This document shows positions 38,601 to 48,361 of a DNA stretch of 64,000 nt, piece by piece; the first letter of the stretch is position 1; each line of letters starts with the position of its first letter. The notes beneath the pieces are model-generated. The model had not been told where the DNA came from, did not search any database, and saw only the letters and a list, made by a program, of their open reading frames with translations. This DNA comes from Callaeas wilsoni (taxonomy: Eukaryota; Chordata; Aves; Passeriformes; Callaeidae): assembly GCA_013398955.1 (NCBI GenBank), contig VWPU01000830.1, positions 148,954-212,953 of the forward strand, given 5' to 3'. Both the position numbers and the translations under genes were made by a program.

Positions 38601-41600
38601 ATTATAAGATTAATACTTAATAATCCTGTCAGCATTTATTTAAGCTAAGCCATTGGAGCAGAAATTTACAGTCATTTTAGCTGCCTGTTGCTACAAACAC
38701 ACATTTCTCTAAATCAAGGGAAGCAATTAAGCATGTGCCTGCTTACCTCTAGCAGGTGTTACACTACATGAGTGTCCAAATCCAGAATTAAGACACAGCC
38801 GTAGCGTGTACCAATACAGCAATAACACCCTCAAAAACCAGCAATTAATTTTTTCCTCTCTGTCAACCTTTCAGCAGCTTTGACATTATACTTTCCACAC
38901 ACATTTGTGATACGAAGCACTTATTCATTGTTTGCTCAGAGAACAGAAAAAGACTCGGATAATTCTTTTGTTTGCTCTCTGAAGTAAGACATCATAGCTT
39001 AAGTTAAACTTATGAACAAGGTTAGCAGGTTCAGGAGACCTCATACAAGGAAACAGGCTTTTTTCACACTTTTCAGACAAAAGGAGAGAAAAAGACTGAA
39101 AATTTTATTTTAATAGGGCCACACTTACTAATCACTCACAAACAACTGGTTGAAATACCAGTATCACTATACAAAATTCTCCCTGGCAGAGCTAAACATA
39201 AAAACAAAGCCTCTGAAGGTCTGAACATTCTCCTTTTACTTAAAAGCAGACATAAAAAGCAGAAATATACTGACCCACCTACCTCTAACAGCGCACTACA
39301 ATCTCCCTTAGTCTTTGGGCAAGGCAAGGCATCTTCCATAGTTGCTGTGCAAAGGCTCATTAAAGGAATCAGGGTCACCTGGCCCCAGTGGTGTTAATGA
39401 AGCCCAGCTGCATCCTCTCAGGCTCGGGATGATGTTTCCCTGGGGAATTGGCTTGCACCTTGTGTCACTGCTCAAATCAGGGAAAGTGGGGTAAAAGCAG
39501 ATGGAAAAAGCCACCTTCTTTGGAGCGGTTTTATTTTGCACCCATATTACCATTAAAAAGTCCACCTAAGAGGGAAGGCCAGCAGAGAAAGGTGTTTTTG
39601 CAAGGTTTTTCTCAGGTTTCCGTGGCCTCAGTTGGCTTTGTTGATATGCCACAGCCGCATGGTTTTTAACACAATCAGTTTTACCTACCTGCCAGAAGAG
39701 GAAAAGAAATTGCTCCAAGTTTGTTTATGGGGCAAAACTGTGCATCTTATTCTCCTGCATCTTTTACACAGAAGTTTTTGAAAGAAAACTAGCAGCAAGA
39801 AGTAAGAAAAAGAAGGGTGTAATAGTCAAGAATAAAAAAATCATTCCTCTAGCCTCCTTCTAACATCACTGGAATGCCAGGAGACCTTTTAAGTAATAGC
39901 AAACATCATCAAATGGCAGAGGACATAAAGGAAAATGGGAATTTGAATGAATAGGTGTAGAACTGAGAACACAAGTTACCAGCTGTGCTGTGTGTATCTG
40001 GGGCAATCTCAGACCAAATTCATGTATTCTCACAAGACTGAGGGCTGATCTCTGCTATCACAAAGGTTTCTGAATAGGTTTTCAAGCAAAGAGAGGAAGA
40101 AGAGTTCAGGGTTTCTGGTACACAGTTCCCCAGCATAGCTTATATACTGAATTCAGTAAAATGCATTTTCACATCCCATTTAACTGAGTGTATCCAAACA
40201 TGGTAACCTTAACTAGTCAAAGGACTTTGAGCAACCACAACTATTGCATTTTTTTTGCCAAGTGCTAAGGTAAATATTTGCTGTTCAAAATAAGGATTTG
40301 CTTTCTCCCTGATATGTTACCAGTCTTAAAATTGCTACTTAAAACCCAAAGAAATATGGCTCTGACACCCATCTGTTGTTGCTAGAAGTGGAGTTCTTGA
40401 AATGTTTGTATCACTGGTGCGTTCATTCTGCAGCTTTGCCACCACCCTAACCTTGTGTTCTGTAACTCGTGGACCATTTTGGGTTCTCAGAAGCTTCCAT
40501 GGTAAGGCAGCTGCCACATTTGCCAGTGAGTAAAGCACTAGAATTAGGCAAGCCCCCTTTGACTGATGAAGGTGTTGATGATTATCTTGCTGTGGTTTGC
40601 GGTGGCTCAGTGACTCTTGAGCAGCTTTGAAACAAACCTCGTCTGTAGAGGATTTCTCTGTTACACTGTCCTGCAGCAGATGAGCCTTAATGAGGTGCTG
40701 CCATTCCTGTGAGCCACCTCTGCTGCTTTCCTATAGCCCTGTGTGTTCCTCAGCTGCATATTCCAGCACAGCACTCTGTCCCAAAGGGACACATACCATC
40801 AGTATGAATACTGAACTCCATGTAACCTTCTATTTCTCAGCTTAGATTTCTATTTTAATTAACTCGCCAGCTTTGTGCTTTAAAAAGCCCCTATGTATAT
40901 TTGTATGTATATTTATATATATATTTGATATACTGGCTTTTTTTGACCTTTTACACCAGGTATCCATCTCTAACATTCTTTATAAATTCTTTGCATATAT
41001 ATGTTTCGATGTTGTCCATGCTGTGACTTCTTGCATGGGCTCTCTGCTTTCACAAACACTCAGTCTGGAGCTTTCCCAGCAGATGAGACCTATTTAACAC
41101 CTGCTTCAGTCACCTCTCAGTTAAGGCTGACTTATATTTGCACTGTATAAACCTGTGCCCTTATTTTATCTCCATCCTTCAAAGAACTGCCTCTCTCAGA
41201 TCATTAAGACCTGAATAATAATGTGATGATTAGTAGATATAATACTAGTATGGTCTCAGTTTCATCCAGAAGACAAAATAGAGCTAGCTGTTCAGGAAAA
41301 GAATTCCAGTGGGAAATAAAGACAAATGTTGTGACATTTTTCTTCAAAAACAGTGTTCAGAAATAGAAGCTGCACACATCTTGGGGAGTTTTTTAATTTT
41401 GTGACATGCTGCAAACATTAGAGGTTAGCAGGCAGAAAAGCCAAGTGAGCTGGGTGAATATCCAAACAGAGAAATCTGGCTAAAGTGAACAAGCAGAGCT
41501 GGAATTGTGGTGAAACATGTGTTTTCAAGTAAACACCATAATAGGCCTATGGAAGGGGTACTGATCCCCACTCAACCGGCAGCGGTAAAGAGAGAAAATC

Positions 41601-42700
41601 TTAAAAAATTTGTCTTTAGCTTAAGGATTCAGTAGCTTTCTGGACTGTGAGGTATAGGGAAAGCATTTCCTTGGCAACTGGTGATCTAACCTTGGTACCA
41701 GTGTCCTGTTCTTGAGGATTCCCAGCTGGAATCATGTACTGCTGATGTACACCCTAGCATGGTAATCCAGCAAGTGTGTGTTTTTGAGCCAGTTCCTTTA
41801 AGGAATCAGAGAGATCGTCTCCAGAGAATTCTGAATTCCCATCATTCAGCTCATTATATAACCACATTAAACACAGCAGGTGTCTTCTGATCAATCTTCA
41901 TATGGTACCTACCTGGTTCTTGGGAGTATCACAACAAACTCGGCATGTGGAATGGCACAAGAGCTTGTGGAGCCACAAAACCCTGCTGCCGCCCACCAGT
42001 CTGCAACCTGGAATGTGCTGGGGGCAGCAGAAAGGAAAATGTGAGGAGCTCAACACCGTGGGGCCAAGGAAAACTGGAGTTCACCTCTGCAGGGATGGGC
42101 AGATCTGGTTTTCCCTGTTGGCAGCCTAAGAGGAATCTGCTTTCAGCCTTTATATGGATTTTGGTCCCTTTCCCGACTACCTTCACTGCTTGAAATGGGG
42201 CTGGCCTAGCTGCATCTCTGAAGAGTGTTTTCTATTAAGCAGCTCTCTACAGGCTTTTGAGTCCATGGAGGTGACATGGAAAAACAAAGAAGACCATTTA
42301 GAAAATATGAGATCCAGAAATACAGTATCTTAAAGAAATCTACACCATGGAAATAACTGTAAATTAAATGAAGGTACCTGGGTTTTTTGTAGAACTACAA
42401 TTCTTGGTAAATGGAAAAAAATACAGTCTTTTCAGCTTATTACTACTGTGGTCAAACCCAGCAGCATCCAGAAAGCAAATGCTTCCAATGATAATCTAAC
42501 AAAAAATAACAAATGACTATTGTCTTGGGGTGATTCTATGACAATACTGTATTCCCCATTGCCTGATTGATCTCTAGTATACCTTTAAATTGCAAAGGGA
42601 GGAGAGAGAAGCTGAGGGAACTCTTCAAAGTGGCTAGCTTGACCTTGTAATTAGAATGTTTACATTTTTTCTGCTAGTTAGAAGGGCAAAGAGAGGAGTT
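32601..42700. other. Intergenic DNA between PRDM5 and NDNF
   Basis: About 10 kb with no supported gene. It includes a TCCATGGATT inverted repeat at 37893-37937 and a TA-rich patch near 40890-40930. All open frames are short and without family resemblance. Confidence 0.7.
37893..37937. repeat. Inverted repeat TCCATGGATT / AATCCATGGA with tandem repeat in the loop
   Basis: The ten-base arms lie at 37893-37902 and 37928-37937. The 25-base spacer contains GAAACTCT twice, separated by AAA. It is intergenic and its function is unknown. Confidence 0.85.
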
Positions 42701-43240
42701 TGCTCTTTAGTTTCTTCGGCTTTCAGCTGACAAGGGACTGTGATCTGCCTCAGCGGCTTCTGTTCCTTTTTTGGACTGTTTTTGGCTTGCTTTTCATCCC
42801 AGATCAGCTACCATCTCCGGACCTGCTCGGGGAGACCCTCCAAGGGGGATCGTCAGACCCTGCCTGGCCCGGCCCGGCCCAGTGTAGGACTGCAGGTTTT
42901 ACCTANNNNNNNNNNNNNNNNNNNNNNNNNNNNNNNNNNNNNNNNNNNNNNNNNNNNNNNNNNNNNNNNNNNNNNNNNNNNNNNNNNNNNNNNNNNNNNN
43001 NNNNNNNNNNNNNNNNNNNNNNNNNNNNNNNNNNNNNNNNNNNNNNNNNNNNNNNNNNNNNNNNNNNNNNNNNNNCCTGCTTGCCGGCAGGAGAGAGAGA
43101 CGCCCCCCTTTTGGGTTGTTTCTTCCTGGATTTGTGTCCAAACTGGCTTTCTAACTCAGACTCCAAAGCATGATGAAACAGGAAAACTGAATTCAGCTCA
43201 AGTTTCAGCATGTCTCTTCTGTCCCCAAGTCTGTCTGCCC
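42701..43240. other. GC-rich patch interrupted by an assembly gap
   Basis: Sequence on both sides of the gap is unusually GC-rich for this intergenic region. It includes three GGCCC units at 42866-42880. I cannot assign it to a gene or repeat family. Reading frames crossing the gap are artefacts of the N run. Confidence 0.6.
42906..43075. other. Assembly gap (170 N)
   Basis: Unknown bases. The run length may be an estimate, not a measured size. It lies inside the GC-rich patch, which probably resisted sequencing. Confidence 0.99.
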
Positions 43241-43249
43241 AATTAGAAT

Positions 43250-43322
43250 GTCAAAAAAAACCCCAAAAACAAACAAACAAGCCAACAAAAACCCAACAAT
43301 CTATAATCTAATATTTTTAATT
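43250..43322 (-). terminator. NDNF: Candidate distal polyadenylation region of NDNF
   Basis: On the minus strand, ATTAAA (43317-43322) is followed by about 50 bases rich in T and GT, including TTTGTTTGTTTTTGGGG. This is the usual arrangement of a poly(A) signal with a downstream element. Cleavage would fall near 43300. Confidence 0.45.
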
Positions 43323-43970
43323 TTATGTACAGGAATATAACGTTATGGCAACTTTGTACATGAAATACATACAGTATTTAAACATGAAAATCTGCTAGGT
43401 AAGAATTTACATTAGCAATGAAACTGCTTCATGTGCAGCCCAGTTAATACTTAGTTTGCATCTGTATTTTATTGGGGGGAGATTTTAATAGTTTACAATC
43501 ATAGAAACATAAACATTTAAAACAAGACTCTATAAAATAATTTACAGAAACCCTACCATCTACACTGAGAGAAAGGGCATATGTCTGTGAGTTGTGTGGG
43601 TGAGTAACAAGGTGGACAAATGATGTTTCTCAGCCTTTTAAAGTATAAAATAATTTAGAAGCAGTTCATGCAATATGGAAGCAAAGGCGTGCCAGTTCCT
43701 CCGAGGTTTCCTGCTACCTTGAACATCTACTGAGCATCACATGTGGGTCACTGGACACATGATAACACCACTGCCAGGTGCTACCAGACAGCACCAGCCT
43801 CAGTTCCTCCACACAATGACTTATGTAAACATAAATATACAAGTCGATATCTTTTCTACACAGTACAAATACAGGTCACAACTTCTCAGCTGTGCAAGTA
43901 GTCAATCTGTATACTCGGAAGCAGGATAATGCTCAGTCCTGAGTGCCACGTGTTCCTCTGTACAGGGGCA
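43300..43970 (-). other. NDNF: NDNF 3' UTR (inferred)
   Basis: This follows the NDNF stop codon. It is AU-rich with no coding potential. The low-coordinate end is inferred from the ATTAAA signal at 43317-43322 and the T/GT-rich tract just beyond it. An alternative, shorter 3' UTR could use the AATAAA at 43468-43473. Confidence 0.55.
43468..43473 (-). terminator. NDNF: Candidate proximal AATAAA poly(A) signal of NDNF
   Basis: Canonical AATAAA on the minus strand about 500 bases after the stop. It would give a shorter 3' UTR if used. Confidence 0.35.
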
Positions 43971-45361
43971 CTAACAGAACTTCCTTGTTTTCACCAGTTT
44001 GCTCTGGTATTTCACCGAGTGCCCGCCGTGCCCTATCACGTAAACATCCAGCAGGTAGGACTTGCCGGGCTGCAGGCCTCTGATTGTCTCTGTGGTCACT
44101 GCTTTCTGGATGTTCTGGCTGTGGAAGTATTTACAGAGAACCTTTTCCGACTTCTTCCTCGTGTCTGGGCCCAAGCACTGGTTCTGCTCTCTTTTCTTCT
44201 GCTCTTCATTGTAATTGTCATCCACTTCCCTCTTGTAGATGCAGAATTTGTTCCTCTCCTGCGTGCCCAGCCATGCCACCGTGACCGAGGAACACGTGCG
44301 GAGCTTGTCAAAGGCTTTGATCCGCGTATCTTCGGGAAGGGAAGGAAATGACTGCTTGTTAGGCCTCGTTGTAGCCAGGATCTTCAGCATGGAAGCACCT
44401 TTCTTGCTGCCCTTCAGCCTAATAAGATATTTAGCTTTTGCTTTCCCCCGGAGCTGGAACTGCCGCACACCCTCCACGCTTTGAGACAAAAGAAGTTTTC
44501 CATCTCTCCTAACTTGGATCTGAACAGCATCCAGGCAGGAATGAACAGAAAAGGTGACTTTTTGGTGAGATGAAACAGGGGCAAAACGTAGAAATTTGGC
44601 TCCCTTTCTTTTGATGAACACATCTGTAACTTTGCCGTCCTTCAGCTCAACTGTTTTCTGCTTCGCCTCCTCCTTGGTCCTGGCAAAGGTGCCGACGTAC
44701 GCGGTGCTCATGTTGGTGTTGGTGTTCACTGCAAACATGTCAAAGTAGTACTGCGTGTCTGGCTTCAGGTCAGACACGGTAAAGATGTTCTTGTTCCCAA
44801 TACAAACTCTGTGCAGGTCAACTCTCGGCTTTGGGGATGTTTGCCGCCCAAACTTCGACGATTTTAGGAAACCGCGTTCTTTGCCGGAGTTGTTGTCTGC
44901 AGGGAAGCCAAAATGGGCAAAGTCAAAGGGACTGAAATCCAGACCTGGCTTTGGAGCCATCATGAAGGCATCGTCAGAGCTGAGCTTGGCTTCGACAGCA
45001 CAGAGGCTTTTGAAGTTGTGCTCTTTATTGATGACTATGCAGTACTGGATGGGCTGTCTCAGTAAGGAGGCCGTGGGGCTCGGTTTCCATGCCAGTGTCA
45101 CCGTTGTACGTCCCAGAGAGGTGACATCGATTCTGGGATCGTAAGGTAACTCAGGATAAGGCTGGTCCGACTCTGGAGTCGTGGTTGCATACACTTTAAA
45201 ATGAGTGTCTTTCTCTGTGGACAGCAGATCCAGCTGGTACAGCCCAGACGGGGAACTAGAGGACACGAAGTACTCCACGTCGTTGCCTTTGTAGGAGAAG
45301 AGCTCCGTGCCTTCCTCACTGGTAATCTGCTGTTTCTGTTGCTCAAGAGGCTCTGGGTCAC
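43971..45361 (-). CDS. NDNF: NDNF last coding exon (residues 105-567 and stop)
   Basis: The acceptor is CTCCAG; the first two bases complete G105. The exon then reads DPEPLEQQKQQ and runs to ...VKTRKFC and TAG at 43971-43973. It holds both FN3 domains. Upstream codons in the same frame (to 45521) are intron, because exon 3 joins precisely at G105 and the human protein lacks the extra residues. Confidence 0.97.
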
Positions 45362-47473
45362 CTGGAGTAAAGCAAAGGAAAACATTTGTGCAGACAGTCT
45401 CTGCAAATGTGAGGAAACAGAACTCTAACAGGCCCATTTTTCTACATAAAATACAAATGTGAGATGGAAAAGGAAGGTTTTGTCTTCCGAGGAAGGTGTA
45501 ATTGATCAACGCTTCTGTCAAATCAGAGAGGAAAATTGCTTTGGCACTCAGGTTAAAACCAAACGCAACAGAAATTCCACCTGACCAGCATTAAGGAATG
45601 GTAGCTAATACCTTCCACTGGAGTATCAGGCATCCCACTTGGAGTTGCCATGCAGTTTTCCCCAAGGGAAACTGACCCACCTGCCTGTTCCTGGATGTGG
45701 ACTCTTGGCTTTGGCCCTCTGAGTCACGCTAAAATTTTGTTGTGGGGACCAAAGGTGCGTCTGCCACATCACATGGTGTGTGTGACAATTCAGCGCATGG
45801 GCCAGAGGCTCTGGCAGCCCTTTTCTCTCCTGAGCAGCAGCTACACGTCTCCATGTCTGGAGATGAGCCCCTCCAAGGGGTGAGCTCAGTCCTGCTACAG
45901 TGCCAGTCCTGTCTCTCCAGTTCTTATCTTGTGTACACAGCTCAGAGCAAAGCCCTCATCAAACTGAGTAACTCTGGGCAAGCACAGTTTGCCGTGGCAG
46001 CATCCAGTGCCCCCTGTGACTGTAACCTCAGCTTTTACTTTTTTGTAGCACTTTTCCTTTTCATGTTGCTGCCTGTTGTCAGTCTCCTGCACCAGAAGAT
46101 CCAAACAGCGGGAGATCATAAAGACAGGCCTGCTGTGACACTCTGTGTTTGAGGAACCGTAAATCCAAGGAATGGGACAGAGGAAGTCACTGATGGTTTG
46201 TTACCTGAACCTTCTCCACTGGCTTCCTCTGGTAGCTCCTGCACACTGAGTTTCCACTCCAGAGGGGCATCGCACGGTGTCACTGTCACTGCTAGCGGAG
46301 TGTTGTCCTCTTCAACCACGAAGAAATACCTAGAGGGAGGCGAACAGACCCACATGTCAGGAACTCCTGATGGCAGCCACCTGGCAGGGATTGACTTGAC
46401 ATAATCAGGGATGGTCTTGGTGGGGCCAGAGCCAAAAGTGTTACTAGCAGGCAGAGGGAGTATAGAAAGGCTGGTGGGCGAGAGCTAAGGAGCAGAGTTC
46501 ACACTTCTAGGTCAAGGCAGAGCAGAGGGGTTTCTGGCTTCCTGCCCTCCCCTCCACCAGCTTTGCTTCTTACTCCTATACTACCTAGATAAAAATAATC
46601 ACAGAGGTATAAATGAGGGAAACGGGATCTCTCCTGGAACTTAGGGATAAGCTCTTCCAAGCAGGACATGCATTTTACATTATATCCAGGTAAGCATGTA
46701 TAGATACACACACACCCAGCTGCCCTCCCATGCCCCACCAAGCACCACACATCATCTATTGTAAAGTGTTCCTCACCAATGGAGGCTGGAGGAGGTATGT
46801 GATGTAAGGCAATGCAGCTCTTCCCTGAACTCTCTGGAGCCTCAGGTTCTTCCCCAGTCTAACACTCAGTATTTTCTGACCCACAGAGTAGAGGTTGGGA
46901 AGCGGGGAGTTCGGACCAGACTGCCTTATGCTGCTTCTTTAAAGCACAGTATGGAATAATGAAGAGGGACAAGTGTGGTGGGGTAAGCCTGTAGTTTCTA
47001 ATTTCCTTCCCGCTCCTTTTGCCTCCAGACATAGTTAGTGGCCCCACTTCAGGGAAATTCTGTGCTCTGGGGGAGCTCTGGGCTTATCCCAGAAATCAAA
47101 TAAATTGGACAGACCCTCAGCTGGGGAGGCCAGATTTGGATGGAAGCTCACATAGTTACTTCACCAAACAGAACACTGGCATTTGTATTTTTCTGGTTGG
47201 GATCCAATCTTTATCTCAAAGCACCCAGCAACCAGAGCTGCTGTCTTCCAAACGCAGCTTCCCCACTCAGGCCAGACAGAAATACCTTTTGGGGGTGTCT
47301 CGGAAGAGGTAGCTGCTGATTTCAGCTCCGTCGGGGATGACTGACGAGTCGTGGAAAAATGCCTTGTCCCGGATCTGCATCTGGAAGAGCTCCTCATCCC
47401 TGGTGGGCAACTTCTGGGGCCTGGAGCCGAGCGGCAGCAGCAGGAGCAGCAGCGGGCAGCGCAGCAGGAGCAT
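43971..47473 (-). CDS. NDNF: NDNF, neuron-derived neurotrophic factor (complete, 567 aa)
   Basis: Known role: NDNF is a secreted glycoprotein with fibronectin type III domains. It supports neuron survival and migration and endothelial survival, and human loss-of-function variants are linked to congenital hypogonadotropic hypogonadism. Seen here: coding segments 47286-47473, 46205-46329 and 43971-45361 join in frame (phases 2 and 1) to give 567 residues, against 568 in human. Residues 1 to about 20 form a leucine-rich signal peptide. The conserved N-terminal NDNF region spans about 20-165. The first FN3 domain lies at about 177-332, interrupted by a variable linker near 256-285, and the second at about 444-564. 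Sequons are at N261 and N321. Identity to human NDNF is very high, especially in the C-terminal half. No stop or frameshift is seen. The promoter and non-coding exon 1 are upstream across a long intron. Confidence 0.98.
45362..46204 (-). other. NDNF: NDNF intron 3
   Basis: Intron of 843 bases between the last two coding exons. I see no further feature in it. Confidence 0.9.
46205..46329 (-). CDS. NDNF: NDNF middle coding exon (residues 64-104)
   Basis: One hundred twenty-five bases from a CTCTAG acceptor to a GTAACA donor. It encodes YFFVVEEDNTPL through ELPEEASGEGS. The first base completes R63 and the last base starts G105. It matches the human exon closely. Confidence 0.96.
46330..47285 (-). 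other. NDNF: NDNF intron 2
   Basis: Intron of 956 bases. I see no further feature in it. Confidence 0.9.
47286..47473 (-). CDS. NDNF: NDNF first coding exon (residues 1-63)
   Basis: The ATG is at 47471-47473, one base after a TTGCTGCAG acceptor, so the start codon lies at the very beginning of exon 2. It encodes a hydrophobic signal peptide (MLLLRCPLLLLLLPLGS) and the conserved KLPTRDEELFQMQIRDKAFF segment. The donor is AAAAG|GTATTT. The signal peptide differs from the human one in sequence but not in character. Confidence 0.95.
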
Positions 47474-48333
47474 CCTGCAGCAACGACAGGGAGTCCCACC
47501 TCAGGAGGGGCACCACACACAGCTCATCTGTGCTGGAACGTGGGCACACCTACAACCACCTCAGGTGCACTTTGTGTTTTGCAGGCACCTTCGCTGCCAC
47601 ACGAACACCAGGAAAACTCACTGTAAGGACTGAGCTCACACCGTCACAGCGCTTGGATAAAGGGCGTCGCCAAGATTTTCCCATCCTGAACTGTGACTGA
47701 AGCAAGCCCAGGCACTGGTTTCAAACTGGAACCTCTCTCCCTCTCACTACCAAAGAGCAAACGCCTTCCCCATGCTTTGGTGAGTTACACTGTGATGTTT
47801 TGCTACAGCAGAAATGGGGCTCGCTGTCCTTGGGAGCTACAGAAAGCACAGAGCAGATGGAGGGTACATCAGCTTCGCTTCCCCTAGGAGATTTGGTTGG
47901 GCTTCCAACAATCCTCTGGAAAGTAAATATTTCCAGTGAAACCATTCTTTACAAAAATAGCGAATTAGGAAAACATGTGATACAAACCCACACATATTCA
48001 AAGCACATTGGTATTAGCATGCAATTCAGCAGGGCTTAATCCTCAAGCCTGATGGGAATTGCAAAACACAAAAGCAGAGAATCCTTTACAAATTAGGCAT
48101 AATAATTCATAATCTCAGCCTTTCATTATTATGTCTATAACTAGGTCAGAAATGACTACCCTAACATATACAGTGGGACAGGCTGGAAATCTTTCAGTAC
48201 AGTAGATGATCTCATATATAATGGCTCTGGGATGTGGGGGGGGGTGGGTTAAGAGAGGAAAGAACTCATTTTTGGTAGGAGTATATCAAGTTTAAATTGC
48301 CAAATGATAACTTTTTTTTAATTAGAAAATACC

Positions 48334-48361
48334 CACAGTTTAGGCCATTACCTAAACTGTG
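48334..48361. repeat. Perfect hairpin, 11-bp arms and 6-base loop
   Basis: CACAGTTTAGG and CCTAAACTGTG flank CCATTA. Pairing does not extend outside the arms, so it is too short for a microRNA precursor. It lies about 860 bases upstream of the NDNF first coding exon. Confidence 0.9.

Noticed and set aside
42740..43246. 168- and 157-codon open frames on the + strand
   Set aside because: They exist only because the N run is read without stops. The real sequence on each side shows no known domain.
45362..45521. Upstream extension of the long NDNF frame to an ATG at 45521
   Set aside because: The extra 54 residues are intron. A CTCCAG acceptor at 45362 joins exactly with exon 3 and reproduces the known protein.
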